A DNA stretch of 15,483 nucleotides from Amoebophrya sp. AT5.2 (Eukaryota > Sar > Dinophyceae > Syndiniales > Amoebophryaceae). Location of the stretch: the NCBI GenBank assembly GCA_005223375.1, contig RXOD01005177.1:1-15483 (forward strand), in the 5' to 3' direction. The notes under the pieces were generated by a model that ran no database searches, was not told where the DNA came from, and was given only the letters and a program-made list of their open reading frames with translations. The position numbers and the translations under genes are program-made. Shown here piece by piece: positions 8,269 through 15,483 of this stretch; the stretch's first letter is position 1, and each line of letters starts with the position of its first letter.

Positions 8269-10017
8269 ATGCCCGGCGACAGCTTTTGCTTCTCCACTGC
8301 AGCACCGGTTCCCGGAACCAATTTCGACCCTCGCGGAGCAGGAGCCGGAACAGGTTCTCTCGGTTCCTGGCGTCGAGTGGTCGCGGCGCTGCGGCTTTGG
8401 GCGTGGTATCCACGGCATGGTGAGCTGGAGTTGCAGCGCGTGGACCTCGTAGACCCTGCTGTCCGAAACGCGCAAAGCGAGGACAGCGAAACCTGCCCGC
8501 TCGGCAGTCTCGCCCTCCAGTTTTTCCTGGCTGCTATTTCGTCTCCAGGCGACCCGGCGGTACAGGATTTCCTCGGCGACCGAAACAGCTTCTTCCTGGC
8601 ATGGAACGCAGTCGAGAGGTCCTCGCCGTACGAAGTTCTTGACGTTGAGCGCCCTAGCACCGCAGATGGCGGTCGCGGTGCCGGCGGCGGTGGCGGCTTG
8701 CAAAGCTTCGTGAACGCAAGACAGGGCACCAGCGGCATGGTGCTGGTCGGGGAGAAGGCAGAGTCTTCGCTCGTACGGGTGCTGTTGGAGCGGTTCTCGT
8801 CCAGTGAAAAAGCGGGGATACCCTTCGCGCCGATGTTCGAGGCACTTGCGCCAGCAGTGGTGGAGATGTACGAAAACCAAGCCTCCGCAGAACACCTGCT
8901 CGACGAAGCGACCATTGCGAGTAACCTGATGCGCGACTACCTGTGCCCGCTAGCGAAAGTGAAGAAGCGAGCGTCGGAGGCCTTCGGGTCCGCCGAGCAC
9001 GGGGCGAAGGGAAGGAAATGGTGCGAGCTGATCGAGACGGGAGCAAAGGAGACGGGGGGACAACTTCTGAGCATGTCGGAGGTAGCACGCGGGGCGTTTC
9101 GTCCAACAGCCGGGACGATAATGCTGCGGGACCAACCCGCGGGCCACACGCTGCTGACGGAATGGGCAGAAGCGATCCGGGACCGCGACTGGCTGACGAG
9201 GTCTACGCCGCCTTCTTCATCAAGCAGCGACCCGACGCGACAGAGGTGTTGCTACGAAGACTCTGACTTCGTGGCTTCCAAAAGAACTGGTGACGAAGGA
9301 GGCACTGTTGCCGAGGAAGATACTAGCGAAGCTCCTGTTGATCGCTCGCACGCACTCGCAGAATTTGTCACGGGACGCAGCGTCGAGGCGATAGACTGGC
9401 ACGGCCAGGAGCAGGTCTTCATTCCCGCTGGCCCTACCGTCGACAGCGGGATTCTTCCCTGTGAAGCGAACTTCTTTCTCAAGCACGCGAAGGGCGCCGG
9501 CTGCAGCGTGATAGTGGAAACAGGCGTGTTCCACGGGAGCTCCACCGAATTCTGGTGCCATTACGCAGCCACCGCGGAGCCACAACTCCGCGTCTTCGCC
9601 ATCGACCGCGCTCTTCCGAGGCCCGCGGAAACATACTGCGTAAAATTCCGGGAAGACAACCCGGGCGGTGTTCAGCTTCTCGAAGGCGATGCCTACGAAC
9701 TGCTGCCGCGCGTCTTGGATCAGTTGCCGAACGAAGCCGTCTGTCTCTTCATCGACGGGCCCAAAGGCGCGGTGGCGGTGCGGTGGGCGGAAGCGTTGTT
9801 GGAGGAGTACGAGAACACGGTCAAATTGATCGGCTTTCACGACATGCACGCGGAAGCAAAAACCACGGACTACCACCTGGCGGACCTGGAGCGAAATCTG
9901 GCGCGCGTGCGCCTGGAGCGCAGCAAGTACAAGACGGCGTTCACGGAGGATGGCTGGGGAAATCACGTCGTGGGAGTGATGTGGCCGACACGTGTTGAGG
10001 TGGATGCAGAGGCTTGA
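8269..10017 (+). CDS. Protein with C-terminal class I SAM methyltransferase-like domain
   Basis: The 582-residue frame is uninterrupted and needs no introns. An in-frame TGA about 25 bases upstream supports ATG 8269. The C-terminal 180 residues look like a Rossmann-fold SAM-dependent methyltransferase of the Methyltransf_24/CmcI-like kind: motif I IVETGVFHGSS at 415-425, acidic strand-2 end VFAID at 442-446, EGD at 472-474, FIDGPKG at about 494-500, and GFHDMH at about 522-527. Family knowledge says ETGxxxGxS and the following Asp contact the cofactor and that IDG and HD sit on later strands; the substrate cannot be told. Residues 1-380 are not recognised: Ala/Gly/Glu-rich, partly helical, with a Ser-rich linker at about 325-345. 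No signal peptide is evident. Lack of introns contrasts with three intron-bearing genes in this window. Confidence 0.75.
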   Translation: MPGDSFCFSTAAPVPGTNFDPRGAGAGTGSLGSWRRVVAALRLWAWYPRHGELELQRVDLVDPAVRNAQSEDSETCPLGSLALQFFLAAISSPGDPAVQDFLGDRNSFFLAWNAVERSSPYEVLDVERPSTADGGRGAGGGGGLQSFVNARQGTSGMVLVGEKAESSLVRVLLERFSSSEKAGIPFAPMFEALAPAVVEMYENQASAEHLLDEATIASNLMRDYLCPLAKVKKRASEAFGSAEHGAKGRKWCELIETGAKETGGQLLSMSEVARGAFRPTAGTIMLRDQPAGHTLLTEWAEAIRDRDWLTRSTPPSSSSSDPTRQRCCYEDSDFVASKRTGDEGGTVAEEDTSEAPVDRSHALAEFVTGRSVEAIDWHGQEQVFIPAGPTVDSGILPCEANFFLKHAKGAGCSVIVETGVFHGSSTEFWCHYAATAEPQLRVFAIDRALPRPAETYCVKFREDNPGGVQLLEGDAYELLPRVLDQLPNEAVCLFIDGPKGAVAVRWAEALLEEYENTVKLIGFHDMHAEAKTTDYHLADLERNLARVRLERSKYKTAFTEDGWGNHVVGVMWPTRVEVDAEA

Positions 10018-10717
10018 CCGCGACGGCTCGAGCGCTTCCATATGTCTCCGGGCTGCATGGTGATTTTCATTTTCTTCTCTTCTTGGGCAATTGAAGGTGA
10101 GGCGGCCCAGAGCAAAACTGATGTGAAGTGCTTCCCAAAGCAAACTTGCATATTGCGCGCGCCGTACTTGATGGTGTACTATGAATTATGATATCAACCA
10201 CGAACTACAGACGGACCACGCTAGTGCGCCTTTTGGGCTTGGCATACTTGTAACATTCATGCGTGCATCACTCGCTAACAATCATTTTTGAGCACCAAGT
10301 CCAAGTGAAGGGAGGTCTCTGAACTACGGCGGCGATGCTGAGGACATGTGAGGGATCCTGTTGAGGGAGCGATCTTTCGTTGAAATGAGAATGAAAGAGA
10401 TCCAGCAAAAATATCAAGCGCTTGATATACGTGGTTATTTTTATGTTGGATCTCTACTTCCACATCCACGGCTTCACAGAATAAAAGAGGCAGTTCTCGC
10501 CTTGACTGATGGTGATGCTGTATTGGCATTGGCTTTGGCGCCGTAAGATTTTGGTTGCACCATAAAGCATATTTGTTTACATCTGCATGAGCCCCCCCGC
10601 AGTCCTTTCGGGGAAGTGCGGTCGAGCGTGAACCGCCACAAGTGCGACTCCGCGTCCCGGCGCTCGTTTATCAACCATTCCGGCACCCCGGGATAGGCCG
10701 CTTTCCTTTGCTGCCTC
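10018..10717. other. Intergenic spacer of 700 bases
   Basis: No supported gene is present. A 61-codon + ORF (10361-10546) and an 84-codon minus ORF (10275-10529) overlap one another, lack domains, and are probably chance. An AATAAA occurs at 10480-10485. The main structure is a perfect 18-base palindrome at 10411-10428. The last part is the presumed 5' UTR of the nicotinamidase gene; an in-frame TAG about 20 bases before ATG 10718 bounds that reading frame. Confidence 0.5.
10411..10428. repeat. Perfect 18-base palindrome
   Basis: ATATCAAGCGCTTGATAT is identical to its own reverse complement. Such a site could bind a dimeric protein or be chance. It is about 395 bases downstream of the methyltransferase-like stop and 290 bases upstream of the nicotinamidase start. 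Confidence 0.9.
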
Positions 10718-11979
10718 ATGGCGACGTGTTGCGGCGTTTCGCCCCGGAAGGGGGGCAAGAGCGACAACCTGAAGGACACCCCCAAGCCAACCCCCGACCC
10801 CTCGCCGAAAGAATTCCCGGAGTCACCATTAGGATCTCCTGCGGCCGCTGTGGGCACGCAGGACGTGAAGATGCAGGTAGGCGCGGTGGCGAAGGACCTC
10901 GACGTGGCAGGGCTGTTGAGTAGTGAAAAAACAGCGATCATCGTGGTGGACTTTCAGAACGATTTCATGGAGGGCGGAGCACTGCAAGTGCCCGGAGCGG
11001 ACCAGGAAAAGTACAAAAGTGACGTGGTGGCATTCGTGGAGAAGTGCCGGGGAAAGCAGAAGCCGTACACAATTCAGATCCGATGTTTGCTGTTGTGTCT
11101 GTCGGTTTTGATGTAGTACTAGGACGACTTCGCGAAGGCAAACTAACTTCGAAAACGTAAAAAACAGGTTGATCACATGGTCGCAGGACTGGCATCCAAG
11201 CGACCACTTGAGCTTCGCCGCGAATAATGAGGGTGCCGAGCCCTTCACGCAAAGGAAGCTCGTGCGGTCAAAGGACGATGGCACAGTCGTGGAAACGGAC
11301 CAGGTACACTTTCTGTGGCGATCCTGCTGCCATCACGGAGTGTTTAATGATCTGAGGATTGGAGAAGGAGACTGATCAGTGAAGATGCACATTATCAGAT
11401 CTTCGTCTTCATCGCACAGATGCATGATAATCACGAAAAACTAAACAAACGCCAGACCATGTGGCCGACGCACTGTGTGCAGGGCTCCACGGGCGCCGCA
11501 TTTGTGCTCGCGCCGGAGGAGGGCGAGAAGGTGCAGCAGAAGGGGACGAAAGCCCCATGGGACAGTTACTCCGCGTTCGAAGACGACGGGGGCCACGCCA
11601 CTGGCTTCGCAGACTGGCTCAAGTCGCAGGTAAGTACTCAGACTTTGACGGCCATGGCCTAGGAGCACGTGGGGATGCAAATGCATTTATTTTTGCAGAC
11701 AGACTACTCTACAGAAACAATTCACGAGGACTAGGTATGTCGTCGATTCACGCACTTCCATTCTTACTTCCACCACAGGGCGTCGAGAAAACGGTATGCT
11801 TGGGGCTTGCGCTGGACTTTTGCGTGTACTTCACCGCGACTGACTCCGCCAAGGCGGGATTTGAGACGTACATCATCCCCGAGCTCTGTCGGGGCATCAA
11901 CCCGGAGTTCGAACTGAAGAAATTTACTGACGGTGGCTGTACCATGTTACCGCTTGAAAAAGCGATGGCAGCACTGTGA
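10718..11979 (+). CDS. PNC1: Nicotinamidase (isochorismatase-like cysteine hydrolase)
   Basis: The enzyme hydrolyses nicotinamide to nicotinate and ammonia, the first step of NAD salvage by deamidation. Four exons, 10718-11064, 11168-11303, 11456-11629 and 11779-11979, give 285 residues. All family landmarks are present: catalytic Asp78 (IIVVDFQNDF), metal ligands Asp123 and His125 (QDWHPSDH) and His167 (WPTHCVQG), catalytic Lys190 (QQKGT...DSYSAF) and nucleophile Cys234 (GLALDFCVYFTA). The core is of ordinary family length. An extra N-terminal 65-70 residues (MATCCG, then Lys/Pro/Ser-rich) has no hydrophobic signal and looks disordered. The start is bounded by an upstream in-frame stop. Boundaries were set by family continuity and matching phases 2, 0, 0. 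Substrate preference versus other isochorismatase-like amidases rests on the metal motif and WPxHCVQG, which favour nicotinamidase. Confidence 0.9.
11065..11167 (+). other. Intron 1 of the nicotinamidase gene
   Basis: Donor CC/GTACAC, acceptor AAACAG/G, 103 bases, phase 2, rebuilding a Pro codon and giving KQKPLITWSQDWHP, which matches the family strand before the metal site without gap or insert. A branch-point-like ACTAAC lies about 25 bases before the acceptor. Confidence 0.85.
11304..11455 (+). other. Intron 2 of the nicotinamidase gene
   Basis: Donor CAG/GTACAC, acceptor CGCCAG/ACC, 152 bases, phase 0. It joins VVETDQ to TMWPTHCVQG. The donor hexamer is the same as that of intron 1. A CTAAAC element lies about 15 bases before the acceptor. 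Confidence 0.85.
11630..11778 (+). other. Intron 3 of the nicotinamidase gene
   Basis: Donor CAG/GTAAGT, acceptor CCACCACAG/GGC, 149 bases, phase 0. It joins FADWLKSQ to GVEKTVCLGLALDFC, as expected for the family with no insertion. It also contains an internal acceptor-donor pair flanking 36 bases (11699-11734), described under findings. Confidence 0.88.
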
Positions 11980-12785
11980 TGCGACCATAGTTCCGATTTC
12001 TGATTCTGCTCATCATGTGCAATACGTTTCGCGAATTCGAAGTCGAACAACGAAAGAAAGATGATTTTTCGGATGGATTTCCGCTCATTCTGATTCCAGC
12101 GCCAGTTGTGAAGACGAACAAACGCCAAAGAAAGGAAGTGGACAATGCAGTCCGATATTTATACAGAGAAGGACGGCCACATAGCCATTGATTTGCGACA
12201 TCAAAACCTTCATGGAGGGCATGGCGCGACCACAAGTGTCTATTAGGCGCTGAGCCAAATTGTTGTTGCCGTGTTGGAAGGCATTCCTCTTCGCATCTTG
12301 TGTCTGAATCTATCGCTAGTTTGCCTTTAGTCTTGGCCTCACTCGTGCGTGCCGTTTGGGCTCGGGGATTTTTTCACCAATCTTCGGCGCTGACGGGCAA
12401 CACTTTGATAGGCTGCATCATCGATCGATCACTTCTTGCATTTCGTCTGGCGGGGTGCCGCAGAGGAATTTCTGACTACTCATTGTTATTCGTGAACCTG
12501 CTCCTGCAGCTGTCGACCCGTGCTTGTCGTTTCTTTGTCTTGGCGGGATTTTGATTCGCACTCTTTCACGTACGTCGCAGTCCCCACCTCTCGCTCTGAA
12601 TTTTCCGTGGGTGAAACTTTTCCGTATCTCTACCCGTACCTGCGTACTCCCTTTACGCAGTTTCTAAGCCAAGTCCGTACTTCCATGCTACACTCGCTGT
12701 TTGAAAAACGGAAGAAGCACGAGCAGGAGTGTAGCTTCGTTTGTGATTTCGTCGTGGCCGTCGTGAGTAGAATCGATTCTTGAAG
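11980..12785. other. Intergenic spacer of 806 bases
   Basis: No supported gene is present. Plus-strand ORFs at 12300-12554 and 12520-12783 begin with GTG, not ATG, and have no domain; minus-strand ORFs are similar. The stretch 12540-12670 is pyrimidine-rich, with TTTTCCGT twice (about 12601 and 12619). This part may be promoter or leader of the EF-hand gene; T-rich boxes have been proposed to replace TATA in dinoflagellates, but I cannot assign a function here. An in-frame TAG at 12768-12770 bounds the next reading frame. Confidence 0.5.
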
Positions 12786-15205
12786 ATGATGAGTCGTTCG
12801 GTCTCTCCGGGGGCCGACGACGAGGTCCACACCATGAAGCCGCTTTATTCGCCCCGCCCGAAGACCTCCAAGACCGAGCTTTGTGCGCGTATCGACGAGT
12901 TGCAGGAAGAAAATGATAAGCTTCGGGATATGCTGCACAGCTGGAGGGATTGGTAGAATACTTTTCTGCCTACATAGAGATTTTAGCTTGCGTCAGCGTC
13001 TCCGATCACGCTCAAACTCAGTGCCCGTTCGTCCAATTTCCATACTTCTGGCGCCCTAAAAATGGTAATGGTATATTCTAATGTAACGCCCTCCGGCTCC
13101 GCAGGTACGAGCGGCACTACAAGGCCCATGTTTTGTACCTCGACGACAAGATCAAGACGCTCTCCGACCCGAACCGGCTCGACCGCGCCGAAATTTCGCC
13201 GTCGTCCCGGCATCGCGTTCCCAGCCCGCCCGCCGCGCCGCCGCTCCCGGTGCTCGAATCGCCCAACCGGAGGCAGATGGAAAAGTTCTACGCCGAGCGG
13301 CGGCGGTCGAAGTTTGACGACCGTACCATGCGGGGCTCTCTGCGGGAGAAGTCCTTCGATGAGTTTCTGCAGCGCCAGACTACCGCCGCCTCCCGCAGTG
13401 CGCGCGAGGAGGCTTTGTTGAACCGCGCCTACGTCGACGGGCTGAACCCGAACAACTTCGCCGGCCTGGGCAAGGCCGGGAAGGACTTCCGCATGAAGCT
13501 CCGCCGGCGGTTTGGCTCCATGCGCAAGGGCTGGATCGAGGCGCTGGACGTGACCGAGGCGGGCAAGCTGGGTTTCTTCGAGTTCTGCACGGCGGTGCGA
13601 ACCATGGGTTTCGACAGCGGCATGAAGCAGTTGTGGGAGGAGCTCACGGGGAACGGCGACAAGCAGGCGCTCGGGTACGCGGACATCGACCCTCGGGGTG
13701 CCGCCGCGACGAAGGATTTGAAGTTCTTCATGATCGACACTTACGGGTCGATCCTCCGCGCGTGGACCGAGTTCGTCGACGCGAACGGCGAGAAGAAGGA
13801 CGTGGTAAAAATCGGCGCCTTCGTGGACGCCTGCGCGCGCATGGGCTGGGAGCCCGCGCCGGGCGTGCCGGCGGCGGGCGCCGCGGGCACGATGGAGAAG
13901 GACTCGGCTCAGACGGCGGCAAAGCGGGTGTGGTGCCACGTGAACGCGAACGGGGTGGAGGAGGTGGGCGCGTCGAGCGGGTTTATTACGCTGAAGGATT
14001 TCTGCGAGGATAGCGCGAGGGCGCGCGCACGGGGCCTGAAGGACTCCTTCGCGATGGTGGAAACGCCGAAGAAAGGACGACCACTGCCAGGAGGACCGGT
14101 GAGCCCCGCGGGATCGCCGCTCACAACCACGCAGATGTCCTGGAGTACTGTTTCGTATCGTATAAACGCTATCGCTATCGTAGTTTCAGTTCCAGATCCA
14201 GTTGCAGTGACTTTGCAACGAGCTGCAGGACCAGCACGAAGAAGACAGAGAGCAGACGAATGAAGCTTATGAACAGTACGGGGTAATAATACCGCGCCGT
14301 TGAGCAGAACCTTTGTTTTTACGAAGTGAAGGAATCGGAATATGAATCAGAATCACCGAGAGGCTGTCGAGCCAAAAAGTATATCGCCCACATGATCGGA
14401 CAGATTCCGGCTCGAAGGGCGCCGCCGGTCTCGGGCAGTCCTCCCCGCTGACGATGACGCAATCCTCGTGGCCGTCCCTTGTTCCGCCACCTCTTCCGGA
14501 CGCGTCGGTGACCGACTACGCGCACCTGCCGGACCCCAACTACTCGCACTGCAAGGTGACGCAGTCCTTCCTGGGCACCCTGCGGCGCAAGTTCAAGTCC
14601 GTCCGTGACGGGTGGTACAAGGCGCTCGACCCCCACGGCAAGGCCATGCTGACCTACGACGAGTTTGCGGAGAACTGCAAGACGCGGCTGCGGTACTACG
14701 GGAGCGTGGACAAGGTGTTCAACACGCTCGACTACCAGAACAGCGGCATGGTGGCGATGAGCGACTTCAACCCGCGGGCGCACGAGTGCCTCCGGGACAT
14801 CCAGTTCCAACTGGTGCAGCGGTTCGGGAACATCCTGGACGCGTTCCACCCCTACCACATCGGGACCAGCAACGAGCTGGACATGGAGTCGTGGACGAAG
14901 ATGCTGGTGCCCTTCAACTTCAAGCTGCACGACGTGCAAAACGTGTTTCTGTGGCTAGACATGCTAGACAAGAAGCGGATTCGGGGAACCTCGATCGAGT
15001 TCGCGAAAGTGGGCGCACCATCAAAACTGAGCCGGTACGAACGAATGAGCGCAGAAAGAAACCAAGACGAGGTACGCGGCAGATGGGCGGCTTTGTGTCT
15101 TATTTGCGTGCTTCAGATACAGACGTGCTTCAGATCATAGTACAACGTCATGCCATGGCGGGAGCCCTTGGCAGCGAGCTTCCACAGGCTTGTAATTTAC
15201 ACTGA
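12786..15205 (+). CDS. EF-hand-like protein with a tandemly duplicated module
   Basis: Four exons, 12786-12952, 13105-14144, 14404-15071 and 15188-15205, give about 630 residues. Residues about 33-75 are a likely coiled coil (ELCARIDELQEENDKLRDML). A basic, Pro-rich linker follows. Module 1 (about 181-362) and module 2 (about 456-610) are homologous: both open LRRxFxSxRxGWxxALD, then an EF loop, a DxxPR element, a YG/FG-xIL-A segment and another loop. The EF loops are mostly degenerate: ALDVTEAGKLGFFEF keeps Asp1, Gly6, Leu8 and Glu12; LDYQNSGMVAMSDF keeps Asp1, Ser5, Gly6 and Asp12; others lack several ligands. Calcium binding is therefore likely weak or partial. This module type is frequent in dinoflagellates. 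The start follows an in-frame stop. The tiny last exon is the least certain; without that splice the frame ends at about 15138. Function is unknown; a calcium-linked or structural role is inferred. Confidence 0.78.
12953..13104 (+). other. Intron 1 of the EF-hand gene
   Basis: Donor TG/GTAGAA, acceptor CTCCGCAG/G, 152 bases, phase 2, rebuilding a Trp codon and giving a continuous charged helix (HSWRDWYERHYKAHV). An unspliced frame stops immediately at TAG 12954. Confidence 0.82.
14145..14403 (+). other. Intron 2 of the EF-hand gene
   Basis: Preferred: donor TGGA/GTACTG, acceptor GGACAG/AT, 259 bases, phase 1. Alternative: donor CCG/GTGAGC at 14099 with acceptor GGGCAG/TCC (intron 14099-14438), phase 0, which drops one copy of a linker peptide. 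Both keep the frame; the intron lies in the linker between the two EF-hand modules. Confidence 0.6.
15072..15187 (+). other. Intron 3 of the EF-hand gene (tentative)
   Basis: Donor GAG/GTACGC, acceptor CTTCCACAG/GCT, 116 bases, phase 0. The length and donor type match the other introns. It leads to a five-codon terminal exon plus stop (ACNLH). The alternative is read-through to TAG at about 15136-15138, adding about 21 residues. Confidence 0.5.
15107..15135. repeat. Short direct repeat, 12 bases twice
   Basis: CGTGCTTCAGAT occurs at 15107-15118 and 15124-15135. Both copies contain TTCAG, so each could act as a cryptic acceptor inside the tentative last intron. Confidence 0.85.
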
Positions 15206-15483
15206 AGAACCTCGAATGGCGCTGGGGCTGGGCGTTGTATTAGCTGCCGCTGCGCCATCGAAGTTAATCAATAGAAAACACCGAGAAACGCGGCGCGACT
15301 GGAGAGCACAAGGAAGGGTGCGCGCGCGCATTTTGTTCGTCTTGAGAGTGTGCCCGCGTGTGGCAACTGGGCCGCCTCGGCGGTGTCTATGTTTGGCCAT
15401 TAGGGCTCGCCGCCTTTTTCGTCGCGAGCGGCTGACTACTTGCGTCGGCGCCCGCTGGTCGCTGCGTCGGCGTTGGTGCTGTC
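15206..15483. other. Downstream flank to window end
   Basis: It probably begins with the 3' UTR of the EF-hand gene. A short GC-alternating run (about 15320-15330) and a 67-codon minus-strand ORF (15197-15400) are present; the ORF has no recognisable domain and I do not support it. Confidence 0.4.

Noticed and set aside
8182..8915. Two overlapping minus-strand ORFs of about 240 codons
   Set aside because: Both are antisense to the N-terminal part of the methyltransferase-like gene and neither shows a domain or a good start.
9220..10143. Minus-strand ORF of 307 codons
   Set aside because: It is antisense to the methyltransferase domain, has no recognisable motif, and is explained by GC-rich codon bias leaving few antisense stops.
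11681..11687. Palindromes GGCCATGGCC and AAATGCATTT within nicotinamidase intron 3
   Set aside because: Ten-base palindromes are expected several times by chance in a window this size.
12983..13939. Minus-strand ORF of 318 codons
   Set aside because: It lies opposite the EF-hand module exon and is Arg/His/Leu-rich, the usual shadow of GC-ending codons on the other strand.
13633..14013. Plus-strand ORF of 126 codons
   Set aside because: Alternative frame of the EF-hand exon, Arg/Gly-rich, no domain.
14319..14939. Minus-strand ORF of 206 codons
   Set aside because: Antisense to the second EF-hand module; composition is repetitive Val/His/Leu/Arg with no domain.
1..15483. CRISPR array, tRNA, rRNA, or relic dinoflagellate spliced-leader sequence
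   Set aside because: I searched by eye for regularly spaced repeats, T-loop-like GGTTCGA sequences with cloverleaf context, and a CCGTAGCCATTTTGGCTCAAG-like leader cut into shorter blocks, and found none that held up.

Overview
The window looks like nuclear DNA of a eukaryote, most likely an alveolate on the dinoflagellate/perkinsid/chromerid side (Myzozoa). The evidence is: GT-AG introns of about 100-340 bases that restore reading frames with matching phase; a protein built of degenerate paired EF-hand modules of a type common in dinoflagellates; a two-pass membrane protein with sushi-like and EGF-like Cys-rich repeats; and all recognisable genes lying head-to-tail on the + strand, as in dinoflagellate gene arrays. 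Short intergenic gaps and short introns argue for a compact genome (for example a syndinian such as Amoebophrya, or a chromerid) rather than a large Symbiodinium-type genome. The genus is inference. I see no bacterial features such as operons or Shine-Dalgarno sites.

Layout. 1-631: apparently non-coding leader with a 15-base tandem repeat and a small upstream ORF. 632-2353: one long intronless ORF for an unrecognised Ser/Ala/Pro-rich protein. 2354-3978: spacer. 3979-7909: a seven-exon gene for a predicted 983-residue two-pass membrane protein with an extracellular Cys-rich region and a large cytoplasmic tail containing helical/coiled-coil segments and ankyrin-like repeats. 8269-10017: an intronless ORF whose C-terminal third is a class I SAM-dependent methyltransferase-like domain. 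10718-11979: a four-exon nicotinamidase with all catalytic and metal-binding positions. 12786-15205: a four-exon EF-hand-like protein with a tandemly duplicated module. The spacers hold only short ORFs that I do not support.

The genes do not form an obvious pathway. Nicotinamidase serves NAD salvage; the methyltransferase substrate is unknown; the membrane protein could be an adhesion or sensing receptor; the EF-hand protein could be a calcium-linked or structural protein. What links them is shared strand and shared intron style, including frequent GTAC donor starts.

The most striking feature is the 315-base second intron of the membrane-protein gene. Its two ends are inverted copies of each other (21 of 25 positions, running from exon through splice site into intron), so donor and acceptor both sit inside terminal inverted repeats. 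That is the signature expected of an introner, a DNA-transposon-like element that creates introns.
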